A stretch of 21,042 nt of DNA, taken from NCBI GenBank assembly GCA_011773475.1, contig WVXN01000008.1, positions 778-21,819 on the forward strand, written 5' to 3'. The translations under genes were made by a program, and so were the position numbers. The notes below the pieces were generated by a model, which saw only the letters and a program-made list of their open reading frames with translations, made no database searches and was not told where the DNA came from. Of this stretch, positions 14,326-21,042 are shown one piece after another. The stretch comes from Candidatus Aenigmatarchaeota archaeon. GTDB lineage: Archaea > Aenigmatarchaeota > Aenigmatarchaeia > Aenigmatarchaeales > Aenigmatarchaeaceae. How positions within the stretch are numbered: position 1 is the first letter of the stretch; the number at the start of each line of letters is the position of its first letter.

Positions 14326-14607
14326 AATAAAAACCTCCGTTTCTCATAGAAATAACCTTATGAACTTATTTATTATTTTCTTCACATGAACCCCGTTTCT
14401 TCTCATGGAACTTCACATGATATTCATAAATAGCTTTATTACAGTGTTATAATTCCAACTCTCCCCCCGTTTTCTTTTAGATTTTATTTCTTATGGAAAA
14501 TACTTTAGGTAAAAGAACCTTTGTTTCTTATAACGTTGTTATATATTATAAATAAATAAAAAAGTAAGTAAGTAAAGTCATGTTCGATAAGAAGTGAAGG
14601 GGAGGGT
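14326..14607. other. Candidate replication origin
   Basis: A 282-bp gene-free spacer next to orc1/cdc6. It holds three same-direction repeats with a Y-CCGTTT-Y-T core: CCTCCGTTTCTCATAGA (14334-14350), CCCCGTTTCTTCTCATGGA (14391-14409) and CCCCCCGTTTTCTTTTAGA (14463-14481). An opposite-strand relative GAAGTGAAGGGGAGGG lies at 14591-14606. C-tract plus GTTTC plus TGGA resembles the reverse complement of archaeal origin recognition boxes, though not exactly. Between the last two lies an AT-only-like stretch (14528-14577) with the dyad TTATAACGTTGTTATA, suited to unwinding. CTTCACATGA is repeated at 14380 and 14411. The first box overlaps the cdc6 ribosome site. Confidence 0.65.
14333..14338 (-). 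promoter_or_regulatory. Strong ribosome binding site of cdc6
   Basis: GGAGGT on the minus strand, 7 bp before the ATG at 14325. It fixes the start and implies a leadered transcript, in contrast to the leaderless pattern of most promoters in the window. Confidence 0.7.
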
Positions 14608-15324
14608 CTAGAAGTTCTTTTTCAATGTTTTCAATAGTTCTTCACTATTTTTTATTTTTGTAACACTTATTGGTATTCCTTCTAATTCTGCTATTCTTTT
14701 AGCTAGATCATCAATTTTTTCAGATCCTTGTAGGACAACCAACCCAGGTCTTAAATTTGTAACCTTTAAAGCAACCATTGAACTCCTTCCGCTACGTGAT
14801 TTTGTAAATATTAAGGCCCTTTCGCTTGTCATTCCATATAATTTTACCATATCCATTGGAGAAAGATCTGTTATAGCTTTTAGGGCGTCTATCACAGTAT
14901 AACCATAAATTTTCTTACTAACATTTTCCTCTTTTACAACTACAGGAGCTTCTATTATTTTACAAAATTTCTTTATCTCAACTGGTGATTCAAACTCTTT
15001 CATATCTAGAACAGCGTCAGATAGAACTGTTTGTGTAGGCAGGACTGCAAACTCTTGTATTATTTTACCTCCTGCTTTCTCATCTATAGTTATCATACCT
15101 TCTACAATCCTTTTTATTATTTTTATACCAGGAGATTTTCTCCTACCATTTTCATAATCAGAAATAACAGAAGGCATTATGCCCATCTCGTCTGCCAATC
15201 TTCTTTGAGGTATTTTGAATATATTTCTCCACTTTTGTATTGTTTTTCCTGCTTTTTCACTGAGAACAATTTCTCCCGCAATCCTTTTAGCTAATGTATC
15301 TTTAGCTAAACTCTGTGTATCCAT
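14608..15324 (-). CDS. XRE-type transcriptional regulator with archaeal C-terminal domain
   Basis: A 238-residue protein. A Cro/C1-type helix-turn-helix spans about 27-75 (WRNIFKIPQRRLADEMGI, PSVISDYENGRRKSPG). The C-terminal part (about 138-228) has YGYTVIDALKAITDLSPMDM, SGRSSMVALKV and LAELEGIPI-like segments (IAELEGIPIS) that I recognise as a recurrent domain of archaeal XRE regulators, possibly a ligand-sensing or dimerisation module. I cannot name its ligand. It is read towards the origin spacer and is divergent from the CBS gene. An 8-bp perfect inverted repeat brackets its TATA box, suggesting autoregulation. The ATG at 15324 lies about 28 bp from that TATA box, so the message has little or no leader. 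Confidence 0.82.
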   Translation of the reverse strand: MDTQSLAKDTLAKRIAGEIVLSEKAGKTIQKWRNIFKIPQRRLADEMGIMPSVISDYENGRRKSPGIKIIKRIVEGMITIDEKAGGKIIQEFAVLPTQTVLSDAVLDMKEFESPVEIKKFCKIIEAPVVVKEENVSKKIYGYTVIDALKAITDLSPMDMVKLYGMTSERALIFTKSRSGRSSMVALKVTNLRPGLVVLQGSEKIDDLAKRIAELEGIPISVTKIKNSEELLKTLKKNF

Positions 15325-15334
15325 ATTAGTATAT

Positions 15335-15370
15335 TGTCGAATCAGACTTATAAAATTAACTTATTCGACA
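15335..15370. promoter_or_regulatory. Operator-like inverted repeat around the regulator promoter
   Basis: TGTCGAAT (15335-15342) and ATTCGACA (15363-15370) are exact reverse complements separated by 20 bp. The spacer contains the minus-strand TATA box ATTTTATAAG (15348-15357) of the XRE regulator. Occupation of both arms would cover the promoter and lies 13 bp from the CBS-gene TATA box, so both divergent genes could be controlled. Confidence 0.68.
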
Positions 15371-15382
15371 TCTGTTCCTTTG

Positions 15383-15390
15383 TATATAAA
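15383..15390 (+). promoter_or_regulatory. TATA box of the CBS gene
   Basis: TATATAAA about 35 bp before the ATG at 15422, followed by a GGAAAGGT ribosome-site-like sequence (about 15405-15412). The predicted leader is roughly 10 bp. Confidence 0.5.
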
Positions 15391-15421
15391 ACTTTAAATT
15401 GTTTGGAAAGGTAAAAATGAT

Positions 15422-15970
15422 ATGCCAACAGGAATTAAAGTAAGAGATGCAATGGTAGCAAGTGTCATTACAGCTAAGCCAATGCAAACAGCTTTGGAAG
15501 CATCTAAAATAATGAAAAAAGAAAATGTTGGAAGCGTTATAATTTGTGAAGGTACAAAACCAATTGGTATTGTCACAAGAGAAGATATTGTTAATAAAAT
15601 AACAGCAGAAGACAAACAGGCTTCAAAAATATATTTAAAAGACATAATGTCAAAAAATCTGGTTACATGTCCTCCAGACTGTGATATTTCTGAAGCTGCG
15701 AGATTAATGTCAAAACATAAATATGAGAGAATTCCTGTTGTTTTCTTAGGTAAGCTGATTGGTGTCATTTCTGCAAGAGAGGTTGCAAAAGTTTGCCCAG
15801 CAGCTTTAGAGGTAATGACAGAGCACCTAAGGATAGAAGAACCGCTCCAAATTACAGAAGAAGCTAATTCTGGTGATTGTGAATTATGTGGAAATTATTC
15901 TGAAGATTTACATAATATTAATGATAGATGGGTTTGTGATTCTTGTTCCGAAGAAGCAGAAGAGTTATAA
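15422..15970 (+). CDS. Tandem CBS-domain protein with C-terminal zinc ribbon
   Basis: A 182-residue soluble protein. Two CBS domains (about 6-62 and 70-127) are marked by VRDAMVASVITAKP with GIVTREDIV, and LKDIMSKNLVTCPP with GVISAREVA. CBS pairs bind adenine nucleotides and act as energy or ligand sensors. A C-terminal zinc ribbon follows, with Cys153-x-x-Cys156 (CELC) and Cys172-x-x-Cys175 (CDSC). This combination is known in archaeal proteins, but the specific partner is unknown. It is the first plus-strand gene right of the origin region and shares a divergent intergenic region with the XRE regulator. Confidence 0.87.
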   Translation: MPTGIKVRDAMVASVITAKPMQTALEASKIMKKENVGSVIICEGTKPIGIVTREDIVNKITAEDKQASKIYLKDIMSKNLVTCPPDCDISEAARLMSKHKYERIPVVFLGKLIGVISAREVAKVCPAALEVMTEHLRIEEPLQITEEANSGDCELCGNYSEDLHNINDRWVCDSCSEEAEEL

Positions 15971-15995
15971 ATTTAAATAGTTTTAAAATTAACTT

Positions 15996-16349
15996 ATGAA
16001 TACTCAAGAGATTGAAGAAGAGTTATTAAAATTACTCAAGGAAAACAAAGAAAAACAAGTTATAGTTGAAGGAAAAAGAGATAAAAAAGTTTTATGTTTA
16101 TTAGGTTTCAAGAGAATAATTACCTTGAAAAAAGGGATATACGAAACAACAGAAGAACTGAAGAAAAAAGAAGTATTAATATTGACGGATTATGATCCTG
16201 AAGGAAAGAAAATAGCACATGAATTAAACCGAATTCTTCAATCTCTTAGTTATAAAGTAGATAGAGAAACCAGAAGAAAGATTGGTTTTATGTTTACAAG
16301 ATTAAAGATTAGAAAAATCGAAGAATTAAGGGGTGTATTAAATGAGTAA
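15996..16349 (+). CDS. Small stand-alone Toprim-domain protein
   Basis: A 117-residue protein that is almost entirely one Toprim fold: the catalytic Glu in VIVEGKRDKKVL (Glu25) and the Asp pair in LILTDYDPEGKKI (Asp65, Asp67), with the acidic motif read D-x-D-x-E-G. Toprim domains carry out metal-dependent phosphodiester chemistry in topoisomerases, primases and RNase M5-like nucleases. Stand-alone archaeal copies are often annotated as primase- or M5-like. It overlaps the dnaG start by 8 bp, so the two are translationally coupled. TTATAAATTTA (15965-15975) is about 26 bp before the ATG, giving a leaderless message for the Toprim-dnaG operon. Confidence 0.83.
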   Translation: MNTQEIEEELLKLLKENKEKQVIVEGKRDKKVLCLLGFKRIITLKKGIYETTEELKKKEVLILTDYDPEGKKIAHELNRILQSLSYKVDRETRRKIGFMFTRLKIRKIEELRGVLNE

Positions 16350-17517
16350 ATTAGCTCAAGCTACTTCTAAATACACAATTTATGCTAAATTTGAAGCTGA
16401 TGGAACTGTTGAAAAACCAGATGTAATAGGAGCTGTTTTCGGGCAGACAGAAGGTTTGTTAGGACCCGACATGGAACTAAGGGAGTTACAAAAAACTGGT
16501 AGAGTTGGAAGAATTGATGTTGAAATGAAGACATATAATGGAAAAACATCCGGAATAATTACAATTCCTTCGTCTCTGGACAGTTCTGAAACAGCTTTAA
16601 TAGCAGCATGTGTAGAAACAATAGAAAGAGTAGGACCATGTTTAGCTAAAATTAATGTTGAAAAAATAGAAGATGTTAGGGTAAATAAGAGAAAGTATGT
16701 TGTAGAAAGAGCAAAAGAGCTTTTGGGTAAAGTATTTCAAGAAGATTCACTTGATTCACAGCAAATATCAGAACAAATAAAAGAAGCTGTTCGAGGCGAT
16801 GAAATATCAGAATTCAAAGGATTACCAACAGGACCAGATATAGAAAACTACGATGAAATTATAATTGTTGAGGGAAGAGCAGATGTTACTAATCTTCTCA
16901 AAAACGGTATAAAAAACGTTATTGCGATAGAAGGAACATCAATTCCCAAAGCTATTATTGATTTATCTAAAGAAAAAATAACAACAGCGTTTCTAGACGG
17001 TGATCGCGGTGGTGATTTGATATTAAAAGAATTGAAGTCAGTTTGTGAATTAGATTTTGTAATAAGAGCTCCAAGAGGAAAAGAAGTAGAAGAATTACGA
17101 AAAAAAGAAATATACAAACTGTTAAGAAGTAAGGTGCCAGCTGATCAGGTAAGCTCAGAGGCAAAAAACAATAATAAAAAACAAGAAAAAAGAAAAGAAA
17201 GAGTAGTTCATAAACCTGTAAGAGTTGAAGGAGATAAAATTGAAGCATTTAAAACAGTTTTAGATGATTTAATAGGAACAAGGGCGGCATGTTTTCTTGA
17301 TGATGATCAAGAAATATTAGGAAGAGTTCCTGTAAAAGAAATGTTTTCAGCTATGCGCGGTCTGAATGCAAATTGTTTGATATTTGATGGTGACATCGAT
17401 CAAAAACTGATTAATCATTGCTTGCATAATGGGATAAAATATATAGTAGGAATGAAAGTTGATAGAATAAGAACACCTGAAGGTGTAAATATTTTAACTA
17501 TTCATGATTTGAAATAA
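16342..17517 (+). CDS. dnaG: Archaeal DnaG-type primase
   Basis: A 391-residue archaeal DnaG. The N-terminal domain (1-165) carries TSKYTIYAKFEADGTVEKPD and LLGPDMELRELQKTGR-type sequence characteristic of the archaeal family. The Toprim core has the catalytic Glu in IIIVEGRADVTNLL (Glu177) and DGDRGGD (219-225). A low-complexity Lys/Asn linker (about 270-290) leads to a C-terminal domain ending near residue 391. In archaea DnaG is also found with the exosome, where it contributes poly(A)-directed RNA binding, so the role may be RNA turnover as well as priming. The start ATG lies inside the preceding Toprim gene. Confidence 0.95.
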   Translation: MSKLAQATSKYTIYAKFEADGTVEKPDVIGAVFGQTEGLLGPDMELRELQKTGRVGRIDVEMKTYNGKTSGIITIPSSLDSSETALIAACVETIERVGPCLAKINVEKIEDVRVNKRKYVVERAKELLGKVFQEDSLDSQQISEQIKEAVRGDEISEFKGLPTGPDIENYDEIIIVEGRADVTNLLKNGIKNVIAIEGTSIPKAIIDLSKEKITTAFLDGDRGGDLILKELKSVCELDFVIRAPRGKEVEELRKKEIYKLLRSKVPADQVSSEAKNNNKKQEKRKERVVHKPVRVEGDKIEAFKTVLDDLIGTRAACFLDDDQEILGRVPVKEMFSAMRGLNANCLIFDGDIDQKLINHCLHNGIKYIVGMKVDRIRTPEGVNILTIHDLK

Positions 17518-17529
17518 CGTTTGATAAAA

Positions 17530-18108
17530 ATGCATGTAAAAGAAGCAATAGAAAAAAGAAGATCAATAAGAAAATTTGAGGAAAAACAAGTTTCAGATGA
17601 AATAATTAGAGAGATAATTGATTCTGCAAGAAGAGCTCCATCGGGGTGCAATGTTCAACCAACCAGATATATTATAATTAAAGATAAGAAAACAAAAGAA
17701 AAACTTAAGAAAAAAGGAGTGTTTAGACAAGATTTTGTTTATGAATCACCAATCATAGTTGTATTATGCGGCAATCCAAAAGAATATGAAAATTTTAAAG
17801 AGGTTAAATATCAACAAGAAGAAGGAACATTACCCAAAGATCTTACAGAAGTTAAGAAGGTATTAAGAGGAATAGAAGAGGAAAGAGCAAATAGGGACAT
17901 TTCAATTGCTTCTTCCTTTTTTGTTCTTAGAGCAACGGAATTAGGTTTGGGAACGTGTTACATAGGATTAATTAATAGAGATGTTTTAAAAGAAGAGTTA
18001 AATATACCCAAAGATTGGTTTGTTCCATTTGTTATAATAATGGGATATCCATCAGAAAATCCACAACAGAGGCCAAGAAAAGATTTAAATGAACTTATCT
18101 TAAAATAA
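17530..18108 (+). CDS. Nitroreductase-family FMN oxidoreductase
   Basis: A 192-residue protein with the family start AIEKRRSIRKF (6-16), the FMN-contact RRAPSGCNVQPTRYIII (34-50) and GLGTCYIGLI in the C-terminal half. Family members are usually FMN-binding dimers that reduce nitro compounds, quinones or act on other flavin substrates. Substrate not predictable. The frame opens at a TTG (17521), but the ATG at 17530 gives the usual N-terminus. It follows dnaG by 12 bp and is probably in the same transcript. Confidence 0.87.
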   Translation: MHVKEAIEKRRSIRKFEEKQVSDEIIREIIDSARRAPSGCNVQPTRYIIIKDKKTKEKLKKKGVFRQDFVYESPIIVVLCGNPKEYENFKEVKYQQEEGTLPKDLTEVKKVLRGIEEERANRDISIASSFFVLRATELGLGTCYIGLINRDVLKEELNIPKDWFVPFVIIMGYPSENPQQRPRKDLNELILK

Positions 18109-18125
18109 TAAAATGAGGAGATTGA

Positions 18126-18287
18126 ATGAAGAAAAAGAAAAAAACAGCTGAAGATGTTGCTGAGAAAACAGGCGAGGCAGTTGGTGAGAGTATTAGAAAG
18201 GGCTGGGGGATTACAAAAGCATTTGGAAAAGGAGTAAAAAAATCTTTTACTAAGAAGAAACGCAAAACAAAGAAAAATTTAATATAA
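18126..18287 (+). CDS. 53-aa Lys-rich small protein
   Basis: Too short for the usual cut-off, but preceded by a clear GAGGAG ribosome site 5 bp before the ATG. The product is MKKKKKTAEDVAEKTGEAVG followed by ESIRKGWGITKAFGKGVKKS and a strongly basic tail ending NLI. The middle could form an amphipathic helix, and both ends are highly basic. No family recognised. It sits between the nitroreductase and tldD. The tldD TATA box overlaps its last codons, so it belongs to the upstream transcript. It could be a nucleic-acid-binding peptide or a substrate or cofactor of the TldD/E protease; neither is shown. Confidence 0.6.
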   Translation: MKKKKKTAEDVAEKTGEAVGESIRKGWGITKAFGKGVKKSFTKKKRKTKKNLI

Positions 18288-18288
18288 A
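18279..18288 (+). promoter_or_regulatory. TATA box of tldD
   Basis: TTAATATAAA is centred about 26 bp before the ATG at 18308, again a leaderless spacing. It overlaps the end of the small gene upstream. Confidence 0.5.
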
Positions 18289-18307
18289 CACAAAATAAAT
18301 TATACAA

Positions 18308-19714
18308 ATGCTTGATTTAGCTAAAAAAACATTAAGATATGCAGAAAAATTTTCGGATTATACAGAAGTTAGGTTTGAAAATTTAAAGACAAATAGAGTA
18401 ATAGTAAAAAATGGAAACTTAGAAGCCACAGAAGTCAATAAAATTTTCGGAATTTCTATTAGAGTTTTAAAAAACGGATTTTTAGGGTTTGTTTCCACAA
18501 ACAATCTAAAATTTTCTAATTTAAAGAAACAAGTAAATAAAGCACTAAAACTTGCAAATTATTCTAAAAATATTCTCAAAAAACCAGTAAAACTCTCTGA
18601 AGAGAAAGCATTTAAGGATAAATATAATGTTAAAGAAAAAATTAAACTTGAAAACATTAGTTTGGAAGAAAAGATCAATAAAGTCTTTGAAATAGAAAAA
18701 GCATTAATAAAAACAAAGATTAAGCTGCCAATAAGATTACTTGAATATTCTGATGAAATAAAAGAAAAAACATTCATAAACTCAGAGGGTTCTTTAATTC
18801 AATCAAAAGTACCTAGAATAAGTTTTGATTATGTTATAACCTTTATTTCTAATGGCTCTAGCGAGCAAAGGGTTTTTCAATTTGGAGGTGTAGGAAGCTG
18901 GGAACTATTAAGACAATGGAAATTAAAACAAAAGATTTTAGAAGAAGCGAAAACCTTACCTAAAATTGCCAAAGCAAAGAAATTACCAAAAGATAAGTAT
19001 GATGTCATACTTTCACCAGAATTAACAGGAATAGCTTCTCATGAGAGCTGCGGACATCCTTATGAAGCAGATAGAATATTAGGAAGAGAAGCTGCCCAAG
19101 CTGGAAAATCCTTTGTAAAAAAAGATATGTTGGGACAAAAAATAGGATCAGAAGTTGTTTCTGTTGTAGACGATCCAACAATTCCCAATAGTTACGGATT
19201 TTATTTGTATGATGATGAAGGAATCAAAGCTAGAAGAAGATTTTTAATAAAGAATGGAATAATAAATGCTTTTTTACAAAACAGAGAAACAGCTGCAGAA
19301 TTTGGAATAGCAAGTAATGGTTCATCAAGAGCAAAAGCATATTTTTCAGAACCAATAGTAAGAATGGCAAACACATTTGTTTTGCCAGGAGATTATAGTT
19401 TTGAAGAACTTTTAGAGACAATAAAGAAAGGAGTTTATATAAAATCTTACATGGAGTGGAATATAGATGATAAAAGGTACAATCAAAAGTACACTGGTTT
19501 GGAATCCTATTTAATAAAAAATGGAAAAATTACTAAATTAATAAAAGCACCAACCCTGGAGATAACAACACCTGCTTTCTGGAGTAGTATAGATGCCGTT
19601 GGTAAAAAATTAGATTTTGCAGCTGGAAGTTGTGGTAAAAGCGATCCCATGCAACCTATGCCTGTCTGGTTTGGAGGACCAGATATTAGACTAAGAAACA
19701 TATTTTTGGTGTAA
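18308..19714 (+). CDS. tldD: TldD-type metalloprotease subunit
   Basis: A 468-residue protein with the TldD zinc-protease signature HESCGH (His245, Glu246, His250; HExxxH) in SHESCGHPYEAD. The late conserved Cys is in GSCGKSDPMQPMPVWFGG (Cys442). TldD pairs with TldE as a heterodimeric protease with a buried zinc site, known for trimming unfolded peptides and for processing microcin B17 in E. coli. Length and motifs are normal. It is followed two bp later by the TldE-type gene and preceded by a leaderless-style promoter, so the pair forms its own operon. Confidence 0.93.
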   Translation: MLDLAKKTLRYAEKFSDYTEVRFENLKTNRVIVKNGNLEATEVNKIFGISIRVLKNGFLGFVSTNNLKFSNLKKQVNKALKLANYSKNILKKPVKLSEEKAFKDKYNVKEKIKLENISLEEKINKVFEIEKALIKTKIKLPIRLLEYSDEIKEKTFINSEGSLIQSKVPRISFDYVITFISNGSSEQRVFQFGGVGSWELLRQWKLKQKILEEAKTLPKIAKAKKLPKDKYDVILSPELTGIASHESCGHPYEADRILGREAAQAGKSFVKKDMLGQKIGSEVVSVVDDPTIPNSYGFYLYDDEGIKARRRFLIKNGIINAFLQNRETAAEFGIASNGSSRAKAYFSEPIVRMANTFVLPGDYSFEELLETIKKGVYIKSYMEWNIDDKRYNQKYTGLESYLIKNGKITKLIKAPTLEITTPAFWSSIDAVGKKLDFAAGSCGKSDPMQPMPVWFGGPDIRLRNIFLV

Positions 19715-19716
19715 AC

Positions 19717-21024
19717 ATGAATTTTATAAAATTTGCATTAAAAAAAGGTGCAGATGATGTTATTATACAAAGAACTTTGAGCGAAGTAAAACAGGTTAGA
19801 TTTGCAAATAATAATATTCAAATTTTCAAGAACTGGAACACTGAAACCGTTAGAATATTTTTAGCTTCTAAGAAAAGAATAGTAAGCACAATTGTTTTTG
19901 ATGTTTCCGAAAAAAACATTAAAAATAATATTAACAATTTAATAAAATATACCAAAATTATAAAACCAAACCAAGACTATTCTGGAATATCTGAAGGACC
20001 ATTTAGATATAAAAAAATTGCTAAAACATTTGATAGAAAAATTGTTAATGTAAATCTTTTAGACATAACAGAAAAAATGATTAATTCTGCATTAGAAAAC
20101 AGTAAAAACACAGCTGGAATTGTTTGTACGGATGTTGATAAAATAAAATTAGAAACCTCTTCGAATGTTTCGGCGTCTGAAAAATCAACAGCAATCAAAT
20201 TATCAATAAGGGCTTTTAATAAAGACGAAGAAACAGGACATGCTGCCTCTTGTTCCAGAACTTTAAATTCTCTTCAACCGGAAAAAATAGGAAGAAAAGC
20301 CGGAGAAATATCAAAATTAGCTAAAAACCCTGAAAAATTTAAATCAGGTAAATATGATTTGATGTTTGATCCACTTTCAGCAGCAAATTTATTAAGTGCT
20401 GTCGGTGGTTATTCCTCAGCATTTTTTATTGATAGTGGTATGTCTTTTTTAAGAGGAAAAATAGGGAAAAAAGTTGCAAACAAAAAGGTAACTCTAATTG
20501 ATAGTGGAACAATAGCAAATGGTTACGATTCTTCTTCATTTGATGATGAAGGTGTTCCGACTAAAAACACAAAAATTATAGAAAAAGGTGTTCTAAAAAA
20601 CTTTTTACACAATACAACAACTGCTAAAAAATATAAAACAAAGACAACTGCAAACGCAGGTCTAATCGTACCACAGCCACACAACATTATTTTACAAAAA
20701 GGTAAAGACTCAAAAGAAAAATTGTTTAAAGACTTCAATGGTCTGTATATAACAAATCTTTGGTACACAAGATTTCAGAACCATTTAAAAGGAGATTTTT
20801 CAACTATTCCCAGAGACGGAATATTTCTAATAAAAAACGGCGAGATCATCAAATCAATAAAAGACATAAGAATTTCTGATAATCTTCAAAGAATTCTAGA
20901 AAACATTGTTAATATTTCTAATAAACCAGAGTGGATAATTTGGTGGGGTCTTGATTTTCAGATACCAGTTTTTACACCTTATTTTTTAGTAAAAGATATT
21001 AACATAACACAGTCTACCATGTAG
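19717..21024 (+). CDS. tldE: TldE/PmbA-type subunit
   Basis: A 435-residue partner of TldD. The region FDDEGVPTKNTKIIEKGVLK and the late LWYTRF--H segment (with TNLWYTRFQNH) are typical of the PmbA/TldE side of the family. It lacks an HExxxH, as expected of TldE, which completes the active-site channel of TldD without providing the zinc site. The ATG lies 2 bp after the tldD stop. The last 18 bp of the window show no further gene. Confidence 0.9.
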   Translation: MNFIKFALKKGADDVIIQRTLSEVKQVRFANNNIQIFKNWNTETVRIFLASKKRIVSTIVFDVSEKNIKNNINNLIKYTKIIKPNQDYSGISEGPFRYKKIAKTFDRKIVNVNLLDITEKMINSALENSKNTAGIVCTDVDKIKLETSSNVSASEKSTAIKLSIRAFNKDEETGHAASCSRTLNSLQPEKIGRKAGEISKLAKNPEKFKSGKYDLMFDPLSAANLLSAVGGYSSAFFIDSGMSFLRGKIGKKVANKKVTLIDSGTIANGYDSSSFDDEGVPTKNTKIIEKGVLKNFLHNTTTAKKYKTKTTANAGLIVPQPHNIILQKGKDSKEKLFKDFNGLYITNLWYTRFQNHLKGDFSTIPRDGIFLIKNGEIIKSIKDIRISDNLQRILENIVNISNKPEWIIWWGLDFQIPVFTPYFLVKDINITQSTM

Positions 21025-21042
21025 ATAACAAATATTTATTAG

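Noticed and set aside
14326..14607. A small RNA or tRNA gene in the spacer next to cdc6
   Set aside because: No cloverleaf, no T-loop motif and no GC-rich stem; the repeats and AT-rich stretch fit an origin better.
16848..17248. Two overlapping minus-strand frames inside dnaG
   Set aside because: They are antisense to well-conserved dnaG, including a stretch opposite its Lys-rich linker that reads as Leu/Phe runs; no start signals.

Overview
The window is AT-rich, tightly packed archaeal DNA. The evidence is an Orc1/Cdc6 initiator, a DnaG-type archaeal primase, a family-B DNA polymerase with a C-terminal zinc ribbon, a PolD small-subunit (DP1) relative, archaeal SecF/SecD, a geranylgeranyl-reductase-family flavoprotein, and promoters with a TATA box about 26 bp before a start codon (leaderless style). 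DP1 plus DnaG fits a euryarchaeal or DPANN lineage. The small genes and reduced proteins lean towards DPANN, but the sequence alone does not prove it. I saw no rRNA, tRNA, CRISPR array or transposase.

Layout. 1-1560 (minus): a sulfur-looking operon of a CysD-like protein carrying the Cys-Cys/CxxC pattern of [4Fe-4S] APS reductases, a HIT protein and a TauE/SafE permease cut by the window edge; its TATA region lies inside a perfect 11-bp inverted repeat. 1586-2808 (minus): a ribbon-helix-helix regulator and a short geranylgeranyl-reductase-like flavoprotein. 2849-5358 (plus): secF-secD. 5355-6350 (minus): inositol-monophosphatase-family enzyme. 6462-7664 (plus): TctA-like permease. 7722-8452 (minus): small membrane protein and an anchored Kazal-domain protein.

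8592-15324 (minus) is a replication island: zinc ribbon, PolB, two small genes missed by length cut-offs or poorly characterised, a 300-residue DP1 relative that has lost its phosphodiesterase motifs, Orc1/Cdc6, then a 282-bp origin-like spacer and an XRE regulator whose TATA box is bracketed by an 8-bp inverted repeat. From 15422 everything is on the plus strand: CBS/zinc-ribbon protein, small Toprim protein, DnaG, nitroreductase, a 53-aa basic peptide gene, TldD and TldE. Genes therefore point away from the origin region on both sides.

The most unusual items are (i) the shrunken, apparently catalytically dead DP1 in the usual DP1 position beside orc1/cdc6 but with PolB in the place where DP2 might be expected; (ii) two pairs of near-identical intergenic elements (A/C of about 70 bp, B/D of 42 bp) that frame two different small genes in the same order on either side of polB, each ending in the promoter of a 57-aa two-helix membrane protein; (iii) the origin candidate; and (iv) the CysD-like/HIT/TauE operon.
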